Source of the DNA: a virus
Direction: 5' to 3' (one strand)
DNA: 64,000 nt
Virus record (IMG/VR): IMGVR_UViG_3300042319_000564
Span: 31,535 to 95,534 of that record
Positions 23,201 to 31,468 of the stretch are shown one piece after another. Below the pieces are notes generated by a model. The model was not told where the DNA came from, did no database searches, and was given only the letters and a program-made list of their open reading frames with translations. The first letter of the stretch is position 1, and each line of letters starts with the position of its first letter. A program made the position numbers and the translations under genes.

Positions 23201-24371
23201 CAAATAATTTTTGATCCACATTTCCAGGTATTAACCAATTGGTAAATCTCCAAGCTATAACTTCTGCTCTAATAACATCTATATATTTAATTTCTGTTGC
23301 ACCGGGAACTACATATCTAGGTCCACCTGTTTTTTGATGTACCGTTCCAAATTGATATATGTAGGGAGGATCATTAGGATTAGGTTCCCAACTAAAATCA
23401 AAACTATTTTTTATAACATACGGAGGTATTTCCCAATTATCCATACACTGTTTACGTGTAGCACGTTCTTCCATGTACTTATATTCTGTTGCACCTTCAA
23501 CAACATATTGAATAGAAATTTTATCTGCAGGGTTATTCCATTGATTCCCCCATGCATATATAAATGGAGGACTATAAGGGTCAGGTTGCCATGAATAGTC
23601 TATTCCATCACTATTTTCTAAATGAGTAAATCTAGCACTGTTGGGCAATAACTCTGCCTTCATTGAATCATCGTTAATATATTTTCGTTTAGTAGCTCCT
23701 GGTACATGATACTCAACAGTTGGCATAATTTCACCAGGATATAGTGTATTACCAAATACATAGATGTATGCGGGTTCATTTGGATCTGGTCTCCAGCTAA
23801 AGTCAAATGTAGACTTATCTATAGATTTCCATATTTTCCACTTGTCCCATTCAGGTAATAATTCTACATCATCGTACATGTATTTTACAGTAGTAGCACC
23901 TTCAACATGATATTCTACACAATGTTTAAGTTCTGTCGGGTAGAATTTGCAACCCCATTTATATATGTAGGGAGGATCGTATGGATCGGGCTCCCAACTA
24001 AAATCAAATTTTAATTCATCTATTTTTTCTAATATTACCCAATTATCATTTTTAATGTTTTTTCTATATATAGGTTCAACATCAGCACGATATATAATAG
24101 TATCAATATCTTGTTTTGGACATAACCATGTACCACTATCTTTATGACGGTTGCTTGGCCATACGTTATTATATTCGCTAGTCCAAACTTCGTCATCAGG
24201 TAAAAAATCAAAATCCCAATCCCAATCAAATTTAGTATAATCACAATATTCATTGATTATCCAAAAATGTTCTGTAGTACATTGCTGTCTAGCGTCAGCT
24301 AAATCAATTGCATGTTTTTCTCGGGGGTGTGCGTTAGGTTTATTACCGTAATAAAATACATCTCTTATCAT
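20226..24371 (-). CDS. Giant tandem-repeat glycosyltransferase-like protein (1381 aa)
   Basis: Fourteen or so repeats of 60-100 residues, each centred on FDFSWHPD..(D/E)PxYIYQFG and often followed by W-x-K-T-G-G-P and PGATEIKYMD. The C-terminal 250 residues (from about 1130: KPLDIVFLSNGE...) resemble the 317-aa GT-like protein at 35944-36897 but lack its DGD metal motif (FAK lies in the equivalent place). The protein therefore looks like a glycan-binding or scaffold member of a glycosyltransferase-like family, not an active enzyme. It has no signal peptide. It is the last gene of the glycan/radical-SAM cluster and ends immediately before the tmRNA. Confidence 0.6.
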   Translation of the reverse strand: MIRDVFYYGNKPNAHPREKHAIDLADARQQCTTEHFWIINEYCDYTKFDWDWDFDFLPDDEVWTSEYNNVWPSNRHKDSGTWLCPKQDIDTIIYRADVEPIYRKNIKNDNWVILEKIDELKFDFSWEPDPYDPPYIYKWGCKFYPTELKHCVEYHVEGATTVKYMYDDVELLPEWDKWKIWKSIDKSTFDFSWRPDPNEPAYIYVFGNTLYPGEIMPTVEYHVPGATKRKYINDDSMKAELLPNSARFTHLENSDGIDYSWQPDPYSPPFIYAWGNQWNNPADKISIQYVVEGATEYKYMEERATRKQCMDNWEIPPYVIKNSFDFSWEPNPNDPPYIYQFGTVHQKTGGPRYVVPGATEIKYIDVIRAEVIAWRFTNWLIPGNVDQKLFDFSWHPDSTESPYIYQFPSPWSKTGGPKFTVEGATEIKYLDYPIATVKQDMTHWSIPAGLDSSEFDFSWHPDINDDPFVYQFGTQWQKTDGPIFTAPGCNENTPVKYMDILKAKRISDKTNWDIPVNVEEFDYSWHPDSTEPAYIYQFSSTWDKVGGPKYIANGATDIKYMDYPVAKLKPDMTYWSVPSRLDVSEFDFSWHPDINDDPLIYQFGTQWQKTNGPIYTPPGSTVDTPIKYLDVLKSKRLPDNTNWIIPAGFDDTKFDFSWHPDATSPAYIYQFGTVLEDIHLQDGPKYITPGNDGHVVLLENVLLSDNKIQYPQYYIETTLEKLIEAHKDEIFWALRKNIDYTTFNFDWHPTKEQAFNINVFGSPDSETTHTYLVNSKMWHNGYRDINFVENVKLDEEYLSKLFKPVDAFFVDKGNKESLTRFEQLKTQFPTLQKTRYLNSWVETINRCINKSTTELCWILNSELDYTDFEFNYYPNPWQMSMVHVFGTQWSHWGTTFMVNKETFAEDTKYVKIIEHLRNLNFLKTKRAIASNCLYDVYLIDYGNHTTINDTVSLIKNKTKRLNVHKIKYENNYLTTLKNILHKLDTKKDHYIWVCSSICDYTNFDFTYICDPFSLDQLHVFPSDRQKFGDTFFINVNKLHELVEDLDKLENIEKINFNQHQKVKRLPAPNFVTEQDTHLNFKKHSYDFPYAVFTTSDNVTTPDTNDEPISMWSSESKNILITNTGGTRIVVPKEANNYVEKELYDYPYITKSTKMGQSKPLDIVFLSNGETGADENYEHLLKVTKGLKNRVVRVDGVDGRVAAYHAAAESSNTPWMFTVFAKLRVNDKFDWSWQPDRLQVPKHYIFHATNSVNGLEYGHQAMIAYNKHITLLNMGKGLDFTLDNEHEVVNINSGIAVYNTDEFSTWRTSFREAIKLRLEDSTISRHRLKIWSTVGEGDFAQYSINGALDAVEYYESVNGELDKLRLSYDWPWLQEYFNTKYN
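22437..23055. repeat. Duplicated super-repeat inside the 1381-aa gene
   Basis: Two adjacent units of about 132 codons (396 bp) are far more alike than the other repeats. Each pairs a SEFDFSWHPDINDDP module with a FD(F/Y)SWHPD(S/A)T module, with matching TPVKYMDILKAKR / TPIKYLDVLKSKR linkers. Boundaries are approximate. A fairly recent tandem duplication is the simplest explanation. Confidence 0.7.
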
Positions 24372-24398
24372 TTGATTATTTAATATCGTATAGTATTA

Positions 24399-25316
24399 TT
24401 AAATAATTCTTTTATGTTTCCACAAATCAATAGCCATGTCCAATCCGTCATTTAAATTAACTTTTGGACTCCATCCTAATAATCGTTCTGCTTTTGCATG
24501 GGTAGAATTTAATACATATATCTCACCATCACGTTTTGGTTTAGTATTCCAATTAACTAAACCTTTCCAGTTCAACTTACTTGCAATCATATTAACTAAT
24601 TCTTCAATTGTAACTGCATTGTCGGGTCCACAACAAAAGAATTCTTTACGTGATTTATCTGGATTTGCTAGCACTGCTTCATATAAGTCTAGTAAGTCAT
24701 CAATCCATAAAAAATTCCTATAGGGTTTTCCATACCCCAAATTAATTTCATTTGGATTACTTAACATTTGTGTGATAATTTGCTCAACTACAAAGAAATC
24801 ATTATCGTTTCTACCATATGTATTAGTCTGTCTTAATGCACAGAAAGGGAAGTTAAATGCCCTACCGGCATATTCTAAATAATGTTCACAAGCAAGTTTA
24901 GCTACAGCATACGGAGCATTGGGATGTTGTTTAGTTTCTTCAGTAAACACTGGTAATACAAACTCTTTACCATGTTCAATTAAATCACTTTCTGGTTGCC
25001 ATCCATAGGTTTCCATAGTAGAACTAAATAAAAATAATTCTAGGTTCTTAAGTTTTCTTGCACATTCAATAAGATTAACTGTGCCTACATAATTAATCTC
25101 GCTAAAAGTAATTTGTTCGTAAAAACTCTTTTCAACTTCTGTTCTTGCTGCCAAGTGTATAATCATGTCTGGATTAACTTCTTGCAAACGCTGGTCTACT
25201 TTTGCCAGCTCTAATAAATCACAACCCAAATCATATATTTCATATTTGTGTTGTAATCTTTTTTGTAGATATCCACCTATAAATCCACTAAGTCCCGTTA
25301 CTAATACTTTTTTCAT
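24399..25316 (-). CDS. NAD-dependent sugar epimerase/dehydratase (extended SDR)
   Basis: A 305-aa extended short-chain dehydrogenase. It has the N-terminal Rossmann motif GLSGFIG (8-14), HLAA after strand 4 (54-57), the catalytic Ser/Thr region SSTMETYG (98-105) and YxxxK (Y136, K140). It is the length of UDP-glucose 4-epimerase, GDP-mannose 4,6-dehydratase and dTDP-sugar enzymes, and acts on nucleotide sugars in the cytoplasm. Substrate cannot be set from sequence. It overlaps the upstream GT-like gene by 29 bp and belongs to the glycan cluster, so it most likely supplies a modified sugar donor. Confidence 0.85.
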   Translation of the reverse strand: MKKVLVTGLSGFIGGYLQKRLQHKYEIYDLGCDLLELAKVDQRLQEVNPDMIIHLAARTEVEKSFYEQITFSEINYVGTVNLIECARKLKNLELFLFSSTMETYGWQPESDLIEHGKEFVLPVFTEETKQHPNAPYAVAKLACEHYLEYAGRAFNFPFCALRQTNTYGRNDNDFFVVEQIITQMLSNPNEINLGYGKPYRNFLWIDDLLDLYEAVLANPDKSRKEFFCCGPDNAVTIEELVNMIASKLNWKGLVNWNTKPKRDGEIYVLNSTHAKAERLLGWSPKVNLNDGLDMAIDLWKHKRII

Positions 25317-26604
25317 TTTTTAATCCTTTTAAATAATTTTTAAATTCTTCTACCCTAGCAGACACATGATTTTTATTATGTGTTACAATATCAATCCATT
25401 CTTCCGACATTTTATTTAAATCTTTGTTTAAACATATATCTTTAACAATTTCTGTTATACGATATACTCGGTGTGAATGATTAGTTATGGTATCATAATC
25501 TTCATCCCAAAATTTATCAAATGTTTTATACCCGGCTATCTTAATATGTTCTAATGCATGTGGCACCGATTGTAATATAAAAGGATGTTCATATAGCATA
25601 GCTCTGATAATCTTTTCTGTATAAAAAAATCCCGTTTTCATGTCGGTTGCTTCGTCAAATCTACTTTCTGATACAATGCTAAAATATGACCTGTCATAAT
25701 ATTCTGCTAAATTTTCTTTATTTGCAAATCCCATCCATGATCCGGTGTACGTACTACGGTTTCTGTCTGTCAGTGCTGATTGGTCAAGAACGGATGGTTG
25801 CAAATCTATTTCATCAATAATCTTAATCCATTCTTCATTTTTATATGTATGTTTTATATAGTCATTCAATGGTAAACTGGTTGAAGTGCTTTCGGCAGGA
25901 ATTGATATAAACCCATACTTATTTAAATCTTCTTTTGTAAAAGTGACATGTGACATCAATCTATCTAATGTGTATCGCCTAGCCAATTTAATAAATTTTT
26001 TATCTTTTTCACACTTAGTTGGGTGATACTGTGGTAATTTTTTTAGACTCCATATTTCAGCCATTGGCATATGTATTAAATTGTTTCTATATAATTCATT
26101 TAGTATTCCTAATATGTCCGGGTGAAATATAGAAGTTGACCATATATAAAAATCCCTACAGGTTCCAAATTCTTTCAGGAACAGATCAAATATTCTATTG
26201 ATAACATCTATCTCACAATCAGCCCAATTATGCGAAATAATTATTTTACATTTTCCTTTTGTCCATAGTTCAATAATGTTTTTAGGGATATGTTCTATCC
26301 AAATTCCTCTACCACTTCCATAATACAATGATATTATATACTTTATATTATGTTGTATGTTAATATTATAAACAATAGTTCCTTGTTCAGAGTAATAATC
26401 TATGTTATTTACAAGATCACTATGGTGAACATGCATATAATCTATTCCTAGTATTGCATTTATAGGTGAATCTGTAAAATATGTCATCCCTACCTTCATA
26501 GGAGTTTTGTAATAATGTGAGATATATTCATTGTGAGACATTCCCAACGAGTTGGGGATGGGTCCATGAGGACCATACTCATTAATTGCATAAATTAATT
26601 TCAT
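25288..26604 (-). CDS. Glycosyltransferase-like protein (438 aa)
   Basis: A soluble protein without signal peptide. The C-terminal half has the layout of GT-B glycosyltransferases of the fucosyltransferase (GT10-like) kind in phages: YFSIVSESRFDE, a FYTEKIIRAMLYEHPFIL segment that would contact the nucleotide sugar, then HIKIAGYKTFDKFWDEDYD. The N-terminal half (MKLIYAINEYGPHGPIPN...) is unfamiliar. It abuts a radical-SAM gene on one side and overlaps an SDR epimerase on the other. The donor and acceptor are unknown. Assignment rests on the E-K-I...A-M-L-Y-x-H-P-F-I pattern, which is suggestive but not proof. Confidence 0.6.
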   Translation of the reverse strand: MKLIYAINEYGPHGPIPNSLGMSHNEYISHYYKTPMKVGMTYFTDSPINAILGIDYMHVHHSDLVNNIDYYSEQGTIVYNINIQHNIKYIISLYYGSGRGIWIEHIPKNIIELWTKGKCKIIISHNWADCEIDVINRIFDLFLKEFGTCRDFYIWSTSIFHPDILGILNELYRNNLIHMPMAEIWSLKKLPQYHPTKCEKDKKFIKLARRYTLDRLMSHVTFTKEDLNKYGFISIPAESTSTSLPLNDYIKHTYKNEEWIKIIDEIDLQPSVLDQSALTDRNRSTYTGSWMGFANKENLAEYYDRSYFSIVSESRFDEATDMKTGFFYTEKIIRAMLYEHPFILQSVPHALEHIKIAGYKTFDKFWDEDYDTITNHSHRVYRITEIVKDICLNKDLNKMSEEWIDIVTHNKNHVSARVEEFKNYLKGLKNEKSISNGT

Positions 26605-28686
26605 TTAACTTTTCTTTGAAATAGGGATGTCAGCACCACAACTGCATCTAACAGAATCACATATTACCGTTCTCAATAAACTATTCCAATCTATTTTCTT
26701 ATGATCTTTTACATTACCAATAATACCACCCACTTCACAATTTCCTCGTTTAATGTGACCATACTGATGTATAAACATACTTTCAGTACCTATTGCACAT
26801 CTAAAATCAAAGAAATTTGTTTGTCCTTTGTTAATCAGCATTTGCGGACTATTAATTACTTCTGACGTACTATCTTCATATGTAATGACGGCATTACTTG
26901 AATATTTCCTAAACAAAGGATTAGTTTCTAATATTTTTACTGCAGTAGTTTTTGTAGCAACAGTTTTAAAATTCTTAAAAAATTCAGACTGTTCAGGTGT
27001 GTACTTAAGATCAACTAGCTTATTTTTAGAAGATCCATATTGGTCATCAATGTACACTACTTCTAATCGGGCAGTAGTTTCATTCTTTATTCTATCAATA
27101 AACTCAATGCACTTATCCCAATATAACGGATCCATCATCAATCTAACAGTTACCATAGTTAAATTTGATGCTATCTTAACTTTTTCTATCCATTCATCTG
27201 CTGTATTATTTGGAAATTCTTGTGCTGGATGAAAGCTACAACCAGCATATGATAGATATTTGAAGTTCTCCTCAATATAGCGTGGTGTCCTAGCTAGATT
27301 AGTAGTAATACCTATATATCCACCTAGAGTATGAATTTTTTTAACTAGGTCCGGGAAGAACGGGCTCAGTGTAGGTTCTCCTCCGCTTAGAGAAAACAAT
27401 AATTTTTTATTTAAATTAAGTCCGTAGAATAAAAATAGATCGTCTAGAAATGGTTCTACTACATCCCAATCAAATAAATGATTTTTACCTTCATGTAATA
27501 CCGGAGGACAATATCTACAGCTATAGTTGCAAATATCATTTAATATCCATGTAATTATAGCCCAACTTTCATTTTTTATTTCTATAATCTTTTTCCCTTG
27601 AAGTGGTAATGGGCCCTTCCAATGAGGGATCCTACTAGTAGTAGGATTTGTATAGGCTGCAGTCATCTGTGTGTCAGATACAATTTCCACAGATTTTACA
27701 CTTGAAAAGGGAGTTAAATCCATTTTTAACCCGCCGGCATTTTTGTATAGGTCATCCTCTTGAACTTCATACAAATGACCAATTAATAAATATCCTTCTC
27801 TATTGCGATGGTCACCAAACTTCCATCCATGTTGTTCTAATCCTACTTTTTTAAATCTGTGATATTGTTTTGTTTTATAATCCGGAGTAGCATTGTCAGC
27901 ACCTAATAATGCCATAATTTCATTTGACCAAGTAGTTTGTAGTACAACGGCATTTTCTTCTGCGGCGCGGGTGTCTTCATCTAATACAATATGAGAAATA
28001 TTTTTTCCTAATGTGTTGTAACCTAATACCAAATCGCCAAATCTATAATAAGGAAAAAACGATGCGCTATCTTCTTCTGTTATTTCATAATCTAGTCTAG
28101 GATCGTAACTCATCAATATATTAACATTTGAGAAGGTTGGTAAGTTATTACGTTGTGGTATACTGGTATTAAAAAACATCTCTAACGTATGAATCGTATC
28201 ATTCAACTGTAAAAAGGTCGTGTGAAATTCTTCATTAAATCGTATACCAGGCCATCGTACAGCTTGAGGATCGTCCTTATCTAACCGTTTCCATGCATCG
28301 TCCCACCAATTTTTAGATAATTTCTCAGCTAATCGGTTGCCATATATTTCATATTCTTCATGTAGATAATTAAGAGTATCTTGGTCTATTACTGTTGCCC
28401 GACGTATTTCTCTATCATAAAAACTATTTAAATAATCAATAATACGATTAATTTTGTCTATTTTGCCACGATCGGTCAGTGTATCTAACGTATATGTATT
28501 ACTGCGGGAGAATTTGACACTTTTTTCTCTTATACGTTTTTCACTAAAATTCATTTTTTCAAATGCTTTAACCCATTTTTTTGCTAATTCAGTTTCAAAT
28601 AACCTGAAATATATATCATAGTGTTCCCATGTTGTAGGATTGACGAGGGTAATCCGTACATTTTTATCTTCTAGAAATCGTGCCAT
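26605..28686 (-). CDS. Radical SAM enzyme with long N-terminal domain (693 aa)
   Basis: A radical SAM domain starts near residue 370 with the [4Fe-4S] motif CNYSCRYC (C386, C390, C393), followed by the SAM-binding SGGEPTLSPFF segment. Residues 1-345 form a separate helical/mixed domain of unknown family, with no extra Cys cluster there. The C-terminus has a Cys-rich tail (C-S-C-G-A-D), possibly one ligand set of an auxiliary cluster. Such enzymes generate a 5'-deoxyadenosyl radical to modify peptides, sugars or cofactors; the N-terminal extension may bind the substrate. It has a sigma70/late hybrid promoter candidate upstream and abuts the GT-like gene. Confidence 0.75.
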   Translation of the reverse strand: MARFLEDKNVRITLVNPTTWEHYDIYFRLFETELAKKWVKAFEKMNFSEKRIREKSVKFSRSNTYTLDTLTDRGKIDKINRIIDYLNSFYDREIRRATVIDQDTLNYLHEEYEIYGNRLAEKLSKNWWDDAWKRLDKDDPQAVRWPGIRFNEEFHTTFLQLNDTIHTLEMFFNTSIPQRNNLPTFSNVNILMSYDPRLDYEITEEDSASFFPYYRFGDLVLGYNTLGKNISHIVLDEDTRAAEENAVVLQTTWSNEIMALLGADNATPDYKTKQYHRFKKVGLEQHGWKFGDHRNREGYLLIGHLYEVQEDDLYKNAGGLKMDLTPFSSVKSVEIVSDTQMTAAYTNPTTSRIPHWKGPLPLQGKKIIEIKNESWAIITWILNDICNYSCRYCPPVLHEGKNHLFDWDVVEPFLDDLFLFYGLNLNKKLLFSLSGGEPTLSPFFPDLVKKIHTLGGYIGITTNLARTPRYIEENFKYLSYAGCSFHPAQEFPNNTADEWIEKVKIASNLTMVTVRLMMDPLYWDKCIEFIDRIKNETTARLEVVYIDDQYGSSKNKLVDLKYTPEQSEFFKNFKTVATKTTAVKILETNPLFRKYSSNAVITYEDSTSEVINSPQMLINKGQTNFFDFRCAIGTESMFIHQYGHIKRGNCEVGGIIGNVKDHKKIDWNSLLRTVICDSVRCSCGADIPISKKS

Positions 28687-28705
28687 CTTAGATCCTTAAC
28701 TCACT

Positions 28706-28736
28706 GTGTATTTAATACACTGAGTGCTACTGTCAA
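28706..28736 (-). promoter_or_regulatory. Promoter/operator candidate before the 693-aa radical SAM gene
   Basis: TTGACA (28736-28731) with a 15-bp palindrome GTGTATT-T-AATACAC (28706-28720) at the -10 position, which also contains the late-like TTAAATAC. A repressor site overlapping a -10 box is one reading; chance is possible. Confidence 0.35.
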
Positions 28737-28746
28737 TTTTTTAACA

Positions 28747-29664
28747 TTAATATTGGTTATTAATAGGATAGATTTTTGGCTTTTTGGTATCTGCTGTAAT
28801 TAATTTATGTTTAGGGTTTGCCGAACACAATGCACATTGTGGTATATGAGTTTTTGAAATTAAATTGTTCATAAATTTATCTAATTTTTCACCACTCCAG
28901 TTATGTTCAGCGGGGGCATAACTATCTATTAACTCTTTTTGATTTGTAGTAAGTGTTACATGATACTGTTCCATAAATTTTGGTATTACTCCTATAGGAG
29001 CACATTTGTACAATTTGCCATCCATCATATGATGACAGTCTTGCATAATACAATTTTTAAAGGCTTCTTTAGGATCACTCTCATGTAGGGAAAATTCAGA
29101 ATTTTCATATTTTAAACTACTATCTTTAAAATGCCATGAGGGGATTAGTCTAGATTGTATGTTATTACGGTCTGTATATCTAAACATGGTAACTGAATGA
29201 TCTTCATTTAAACAATCATTCCATACTTTGTTACTATGAATTTCTTTTTTTATGTCTTTGTCTAAAAACGATTCTAAATTTGTAAACGCATTTACCCAAG
29301 TACTCGGATCATGATGACTAACGTCCAATCCAACCTTACCTTTATATTTTAAAATTTCTTGATACAAATTAGGAACGTAATTCAATCTTGTTCCGTTGGT
29401 TACAATAAGAATATTTGCATTAGGCCATAAGATTTTTAGGCCTTCAATCCATTTAAAAAGATCCGGATTGAGTAACGGTTCACCACCTATAATGCCAATA
29501 GTTCCTATAGTTAATATCTTTGACCAGTTACTGTATGCTTCTTTAGCATCGTCCCAACGATGATGGCCTTTAAAGGCATAGTTATTAAATCTATTACAAT
29601 CTGTACAATTTAAGTTACAAACGTGTGTAATATAAAATTCAGTGTAAATTAAATGATGTTTCAT
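28747..29664 (-). CDS. Radical SAM enzyme (305 aa)
   Basis: A short radical SAM protein with the cluster motif CNLNCTDC near its N-terminus (C16, C20, C23) and a GGEPLLNPDLF SAM-binding loop. The C-terminal third has more cysteines (NCIMQDC, CAPIG, CALC), arranged like a SPASM/twitch auxiliary cluster. Enzymes of this build commonly modify peptides or sugar-like substrates. AAGAAGGA precedes the start. A 28-bp element duplicated from the 3' end of another radical SAM gene lies just upstream. Confidence 0.75.
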   Translation of the reverse strand: MKHHLIYTEFYITHVCNLNCTDCNRFNNYAFKGHHRWDDAKEAYSNWSKILTIGTIGIIGGEPLLNPDLFKWIEGLKILWPNANILIVTNGTRLNYVPNLYQEILKYKGKVGLDVSHHDPSTWVNAFTNLESFLDKDIKKEIHSNKVWNDCLNEDHSVTMFRYTDRNNIQSRLIPSWHFKDSSLKYENSEFSLHESDPKEAFKNCIMQDCHHMMDGKLYKCAPIGVIPKFMEQYHVTLTTNQKELIDSYAPAEHNWSGEKLDKFMNNLISKTHIPQCALCSANPKHKLITADTKKPKIYPINNQY

Positions 29665-29682
29665 TAATTTATCCTTCTTTAG

Positions 29683-29710
29683 TTGGAATCTTTTGATTCA
29701 CATCTCTATT
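29683..29710. repeat. 28-bp direct repeat, copy 1 (with internal hairpin)
   Basis: Identical to 31480-31507. On the minus strand it contains GAATC-AAAA-GATTC, able to fold as a small hairpin, and it lies just ahead of the ribosome site of the 305-aa radical SAM gene. It is non-coding here, although the sense frame still reads NRDVNQKIP. Confidence 0.8.
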
Positions 29711-29736
29711 ATTTAACAGATTTATTTTTTTGTCTT

Positions 29737-30678
29737 TTAAATTTTAATTTTGATATGTTTAACAGGATTCCATTTAAAATCCCATTCTCTATTTTTTGTA
29801 TGATATAGTACTGATCCAATACTGCTACTAGGGTCGCCTGGGTTAGGTAAACTCCATCTATATTTGAACAACGGTTCTACTACATTTTCATTTGCTCGGC
29901 TATTCATAGCACATCCACCCATATAAACTAAACAATCTGCACCTGTTAACTGTACAGCTAATTGCATAACTTTACTTACTTCTATTTCAAAACGTTCTTG
30001 TACTGATGCGGCAAGGTCACATTGTTCTTCTGTGTGTAATATCCAGTCCTGCACACCTTTATGAAAATTATAATTTAATTTTAGCGTGTCCGAACCAAAA
30101 TAATTAGATACTTGTATACGGAATCTTTTAGGATTACCCTGTTCTGCCATTTGTTGTAATAAGTATTCGTCTTTAATTGGCGTTAATCCAACAAGTTGTG
30201 TAAATGCGCTATAGAATAATCCTAGACTATGTGGATAACCACGACTCCATACTTTTTTCATTTCTCCGTGTTTTGCTTCCCAAATAGTAGCACATTCAAA
30301 CTCTCCTATAGCATCTAGTACAACAACAGCACAATGATTAAAAGTACTAGTATAATAACCCGCAGCCGCGTGACTAGCATGATGTGGGGTATATCTTACA
30401 GGTGCATAATGTAATCTAGTTTTATTAAGATATCTTTTAGGAAGGACATTCATATCTAATGCGGTATCATATTGACCGGCATAGACTTGTCTTGCTTTTT
30501 TAACCCAAGGTCTTTCATACCAAAAGATATTATTAGGAGCTCCGTAATAAAGTGCTTCTGTAATAACTGAAGTATCTAATTCATCTGTTGAGCAGTTATA
30601 CCATGATTTAAGTTTGTTATTATTAAAAATAGCTAAACTTGAACCGTGATTAAGAGCATTGATTCCCCAATGTATCAT
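29737..30678 (-). CDS. Short NodU/CmcH-type carbamoyltransferase
   Basis: A 313-aa protein with the N-terminal HSP70-actin-like part of NodU/TobZ carbamoyltransferases. It opens GINALNHGSSLAIF and carries the HHASHAAAGYY motif (H99, H100, H103), VVLDAIGEFECATIW and the ending YMGGCAMNSRAN. The family transfers carbamoyl from carbamoyl phosphate to hydroxyls of sugars or antibiotics in the cytoplasm. Family members are usually 550-600 residues with a second C-terminal domain; that domain is absent, so this is a reduced version. Similar short forms occur in other large phages as I recall. In this cluster it may carbamoylate a sugar. It overlaps the 37-aa gene by 4 bp. Confidence 0.75.
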   Translation of the reverse strand: MIHWGINALNHGSSLAIFNNNKLKSWYNCSTDELDTSVITEALYYGAPNNIFWYERPWVKKARQVYAGQYDTALDMNVLPKRYLNKTRLHYAPVRYTPHHASHAAAGYYTSTFNHCAVVVLDAIGEFECATIWEAKHGEMKKVWSRGYPHSLGLFYSAFTQLVGLTPIKDEYLLQQMAEQGNPKRFRIQVSNYFGSDTLKLNYNFHKGVQDWILHTEEQCDLAASVQERFEIEVSKVMQLAVQLTGADCLVYMGGCAMNSRANENVVEPLFKYRWSLPNPGDPSSSIGSVLYHTKNREWDFKWNPVKHIKIKI

Positions 30679-30788
30679 TTGTATATAAACGGATCTTGTT
30701 TACGTAATTCATCAAGACGGCGTTTGCGTTCTTGCCTTGCTTTATACCACTTTAGTGGTCTTAAAATATAATAAAAAAATTTATTCAT
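30675..30788 (-). CDS. Small basic protein (37 aa) coupled to the carbamoyltransferase
   Basis: A 37-codon gene whose TGA overlaps the ATG of the carbamoyltransferase (ATGA). The product is MNKFFYYILRPLKWYKARQE followed by RKRRLDELRKQDPFIYK: an aromatic amphipathic start, then a strongly basic helix. Small proteins with a DPFIY-type ending accompany similar genes in other phages, from memory. It could anchor the enzyme at the membrane. Function unproven. Confidence 0.55.
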   Translation of the reverse strand: MNKFFYYILRPLKWYKARQERKRRLDELRKQDPFIYK

Positions 30789-30812
30789 AACGTATCCCCA
30801 TAATAAAAGTTT

Positions 30813-31466
30813 TCATAGCGCCAATTCTTGTAATCCAGGTTGATAATTTAACACCAACTCAACTAATCTATTACCTACTTTTTTATTTAATTCTTCTGTA
30901 AAATGATTGCTATACTCATTTCCTACCAAAGACATATCAACTAGATTTTCTTTTACAGTCATACCGTTTTTAAATATATATCCATGATCAAAACACCGTA
31001 AGTGTATTACGCAGGGAATTTTATAAACTTCTACAAGATCATCTAATTCTTTAAACCAAGAAACCATTGCCCATTTACAATAATCACGGGACCAAAGTTC
31101 TTCATAGTATAATTGTCCGGCTTTAGCAATTGCAAGATTTTTTATTGGATCAATGTGTGTTCCCTCAGGATTATAAAATTTACCATTCTGGACACTACGG
31201 GAAGTAAGCCCATAATCATAATCATTGGGTATCCTATTAGGTTCAGTATGGCATAATAGTAATACTTTTGGTACATGTAATTGTAATTCCTTTAATAGTC
31301 GTTTGCGTACGCTCCACCAAGAAGCTCCGGCAAATCCATATCCTCGAGTTTTTTCATTGCTGTTGGATAATTTTTGAGAAACTATAAACGGCCAATGAGT
31401 CGGTAGTGATCGTAATTCGGCAAAACTATCACCTAAAATTAATATATCTTTATGTTCAAATTTCAT
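30813..31466 (-). CDS. SGNH/GDSL-like hydrolase candidate (217 aa)
   Basis: It opens with a strand ending ILGDSFA (GDS at 12-14), the block I pattern of SGNH esterases, followed by G-F-A-G-A-S-W-W as a possible block II. A late SNHFTEELN carries a His in the place of the catalytic His. SGNH enzymes deacetylate or deacylate sugars and lipids. Block III (G-x-N-D) is not obvious, so activity is doubtful. It has no signal peptide and would act in the cytoplasm. It lies 2 bp from a radical SAM gene in the glycan cluster, consistent with sugar O-acyl editing. Confidence 0.6.
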   Translation of the reverse strand: MKFEHKDILILGDSFAELRSLPTHWPFIVSQKLSNSNEKTRGYGFAGASWWSVRKRLLKELQLHVPKVLLLCHTEPNRIPNDYDYGLTSRSVQNGKFYNPEGTHIDPIKNLAIAKAGQLYYEELWSRDYCKWAMVSWFKELDDLVEVYKIPCVIHLRCFDHGYIFKNGMTVKENLVDMSLVGNEYSNHFTEELNKKVGNRLVELVLNYQPGLQELAL

Positions 31467-31468
31467 TT

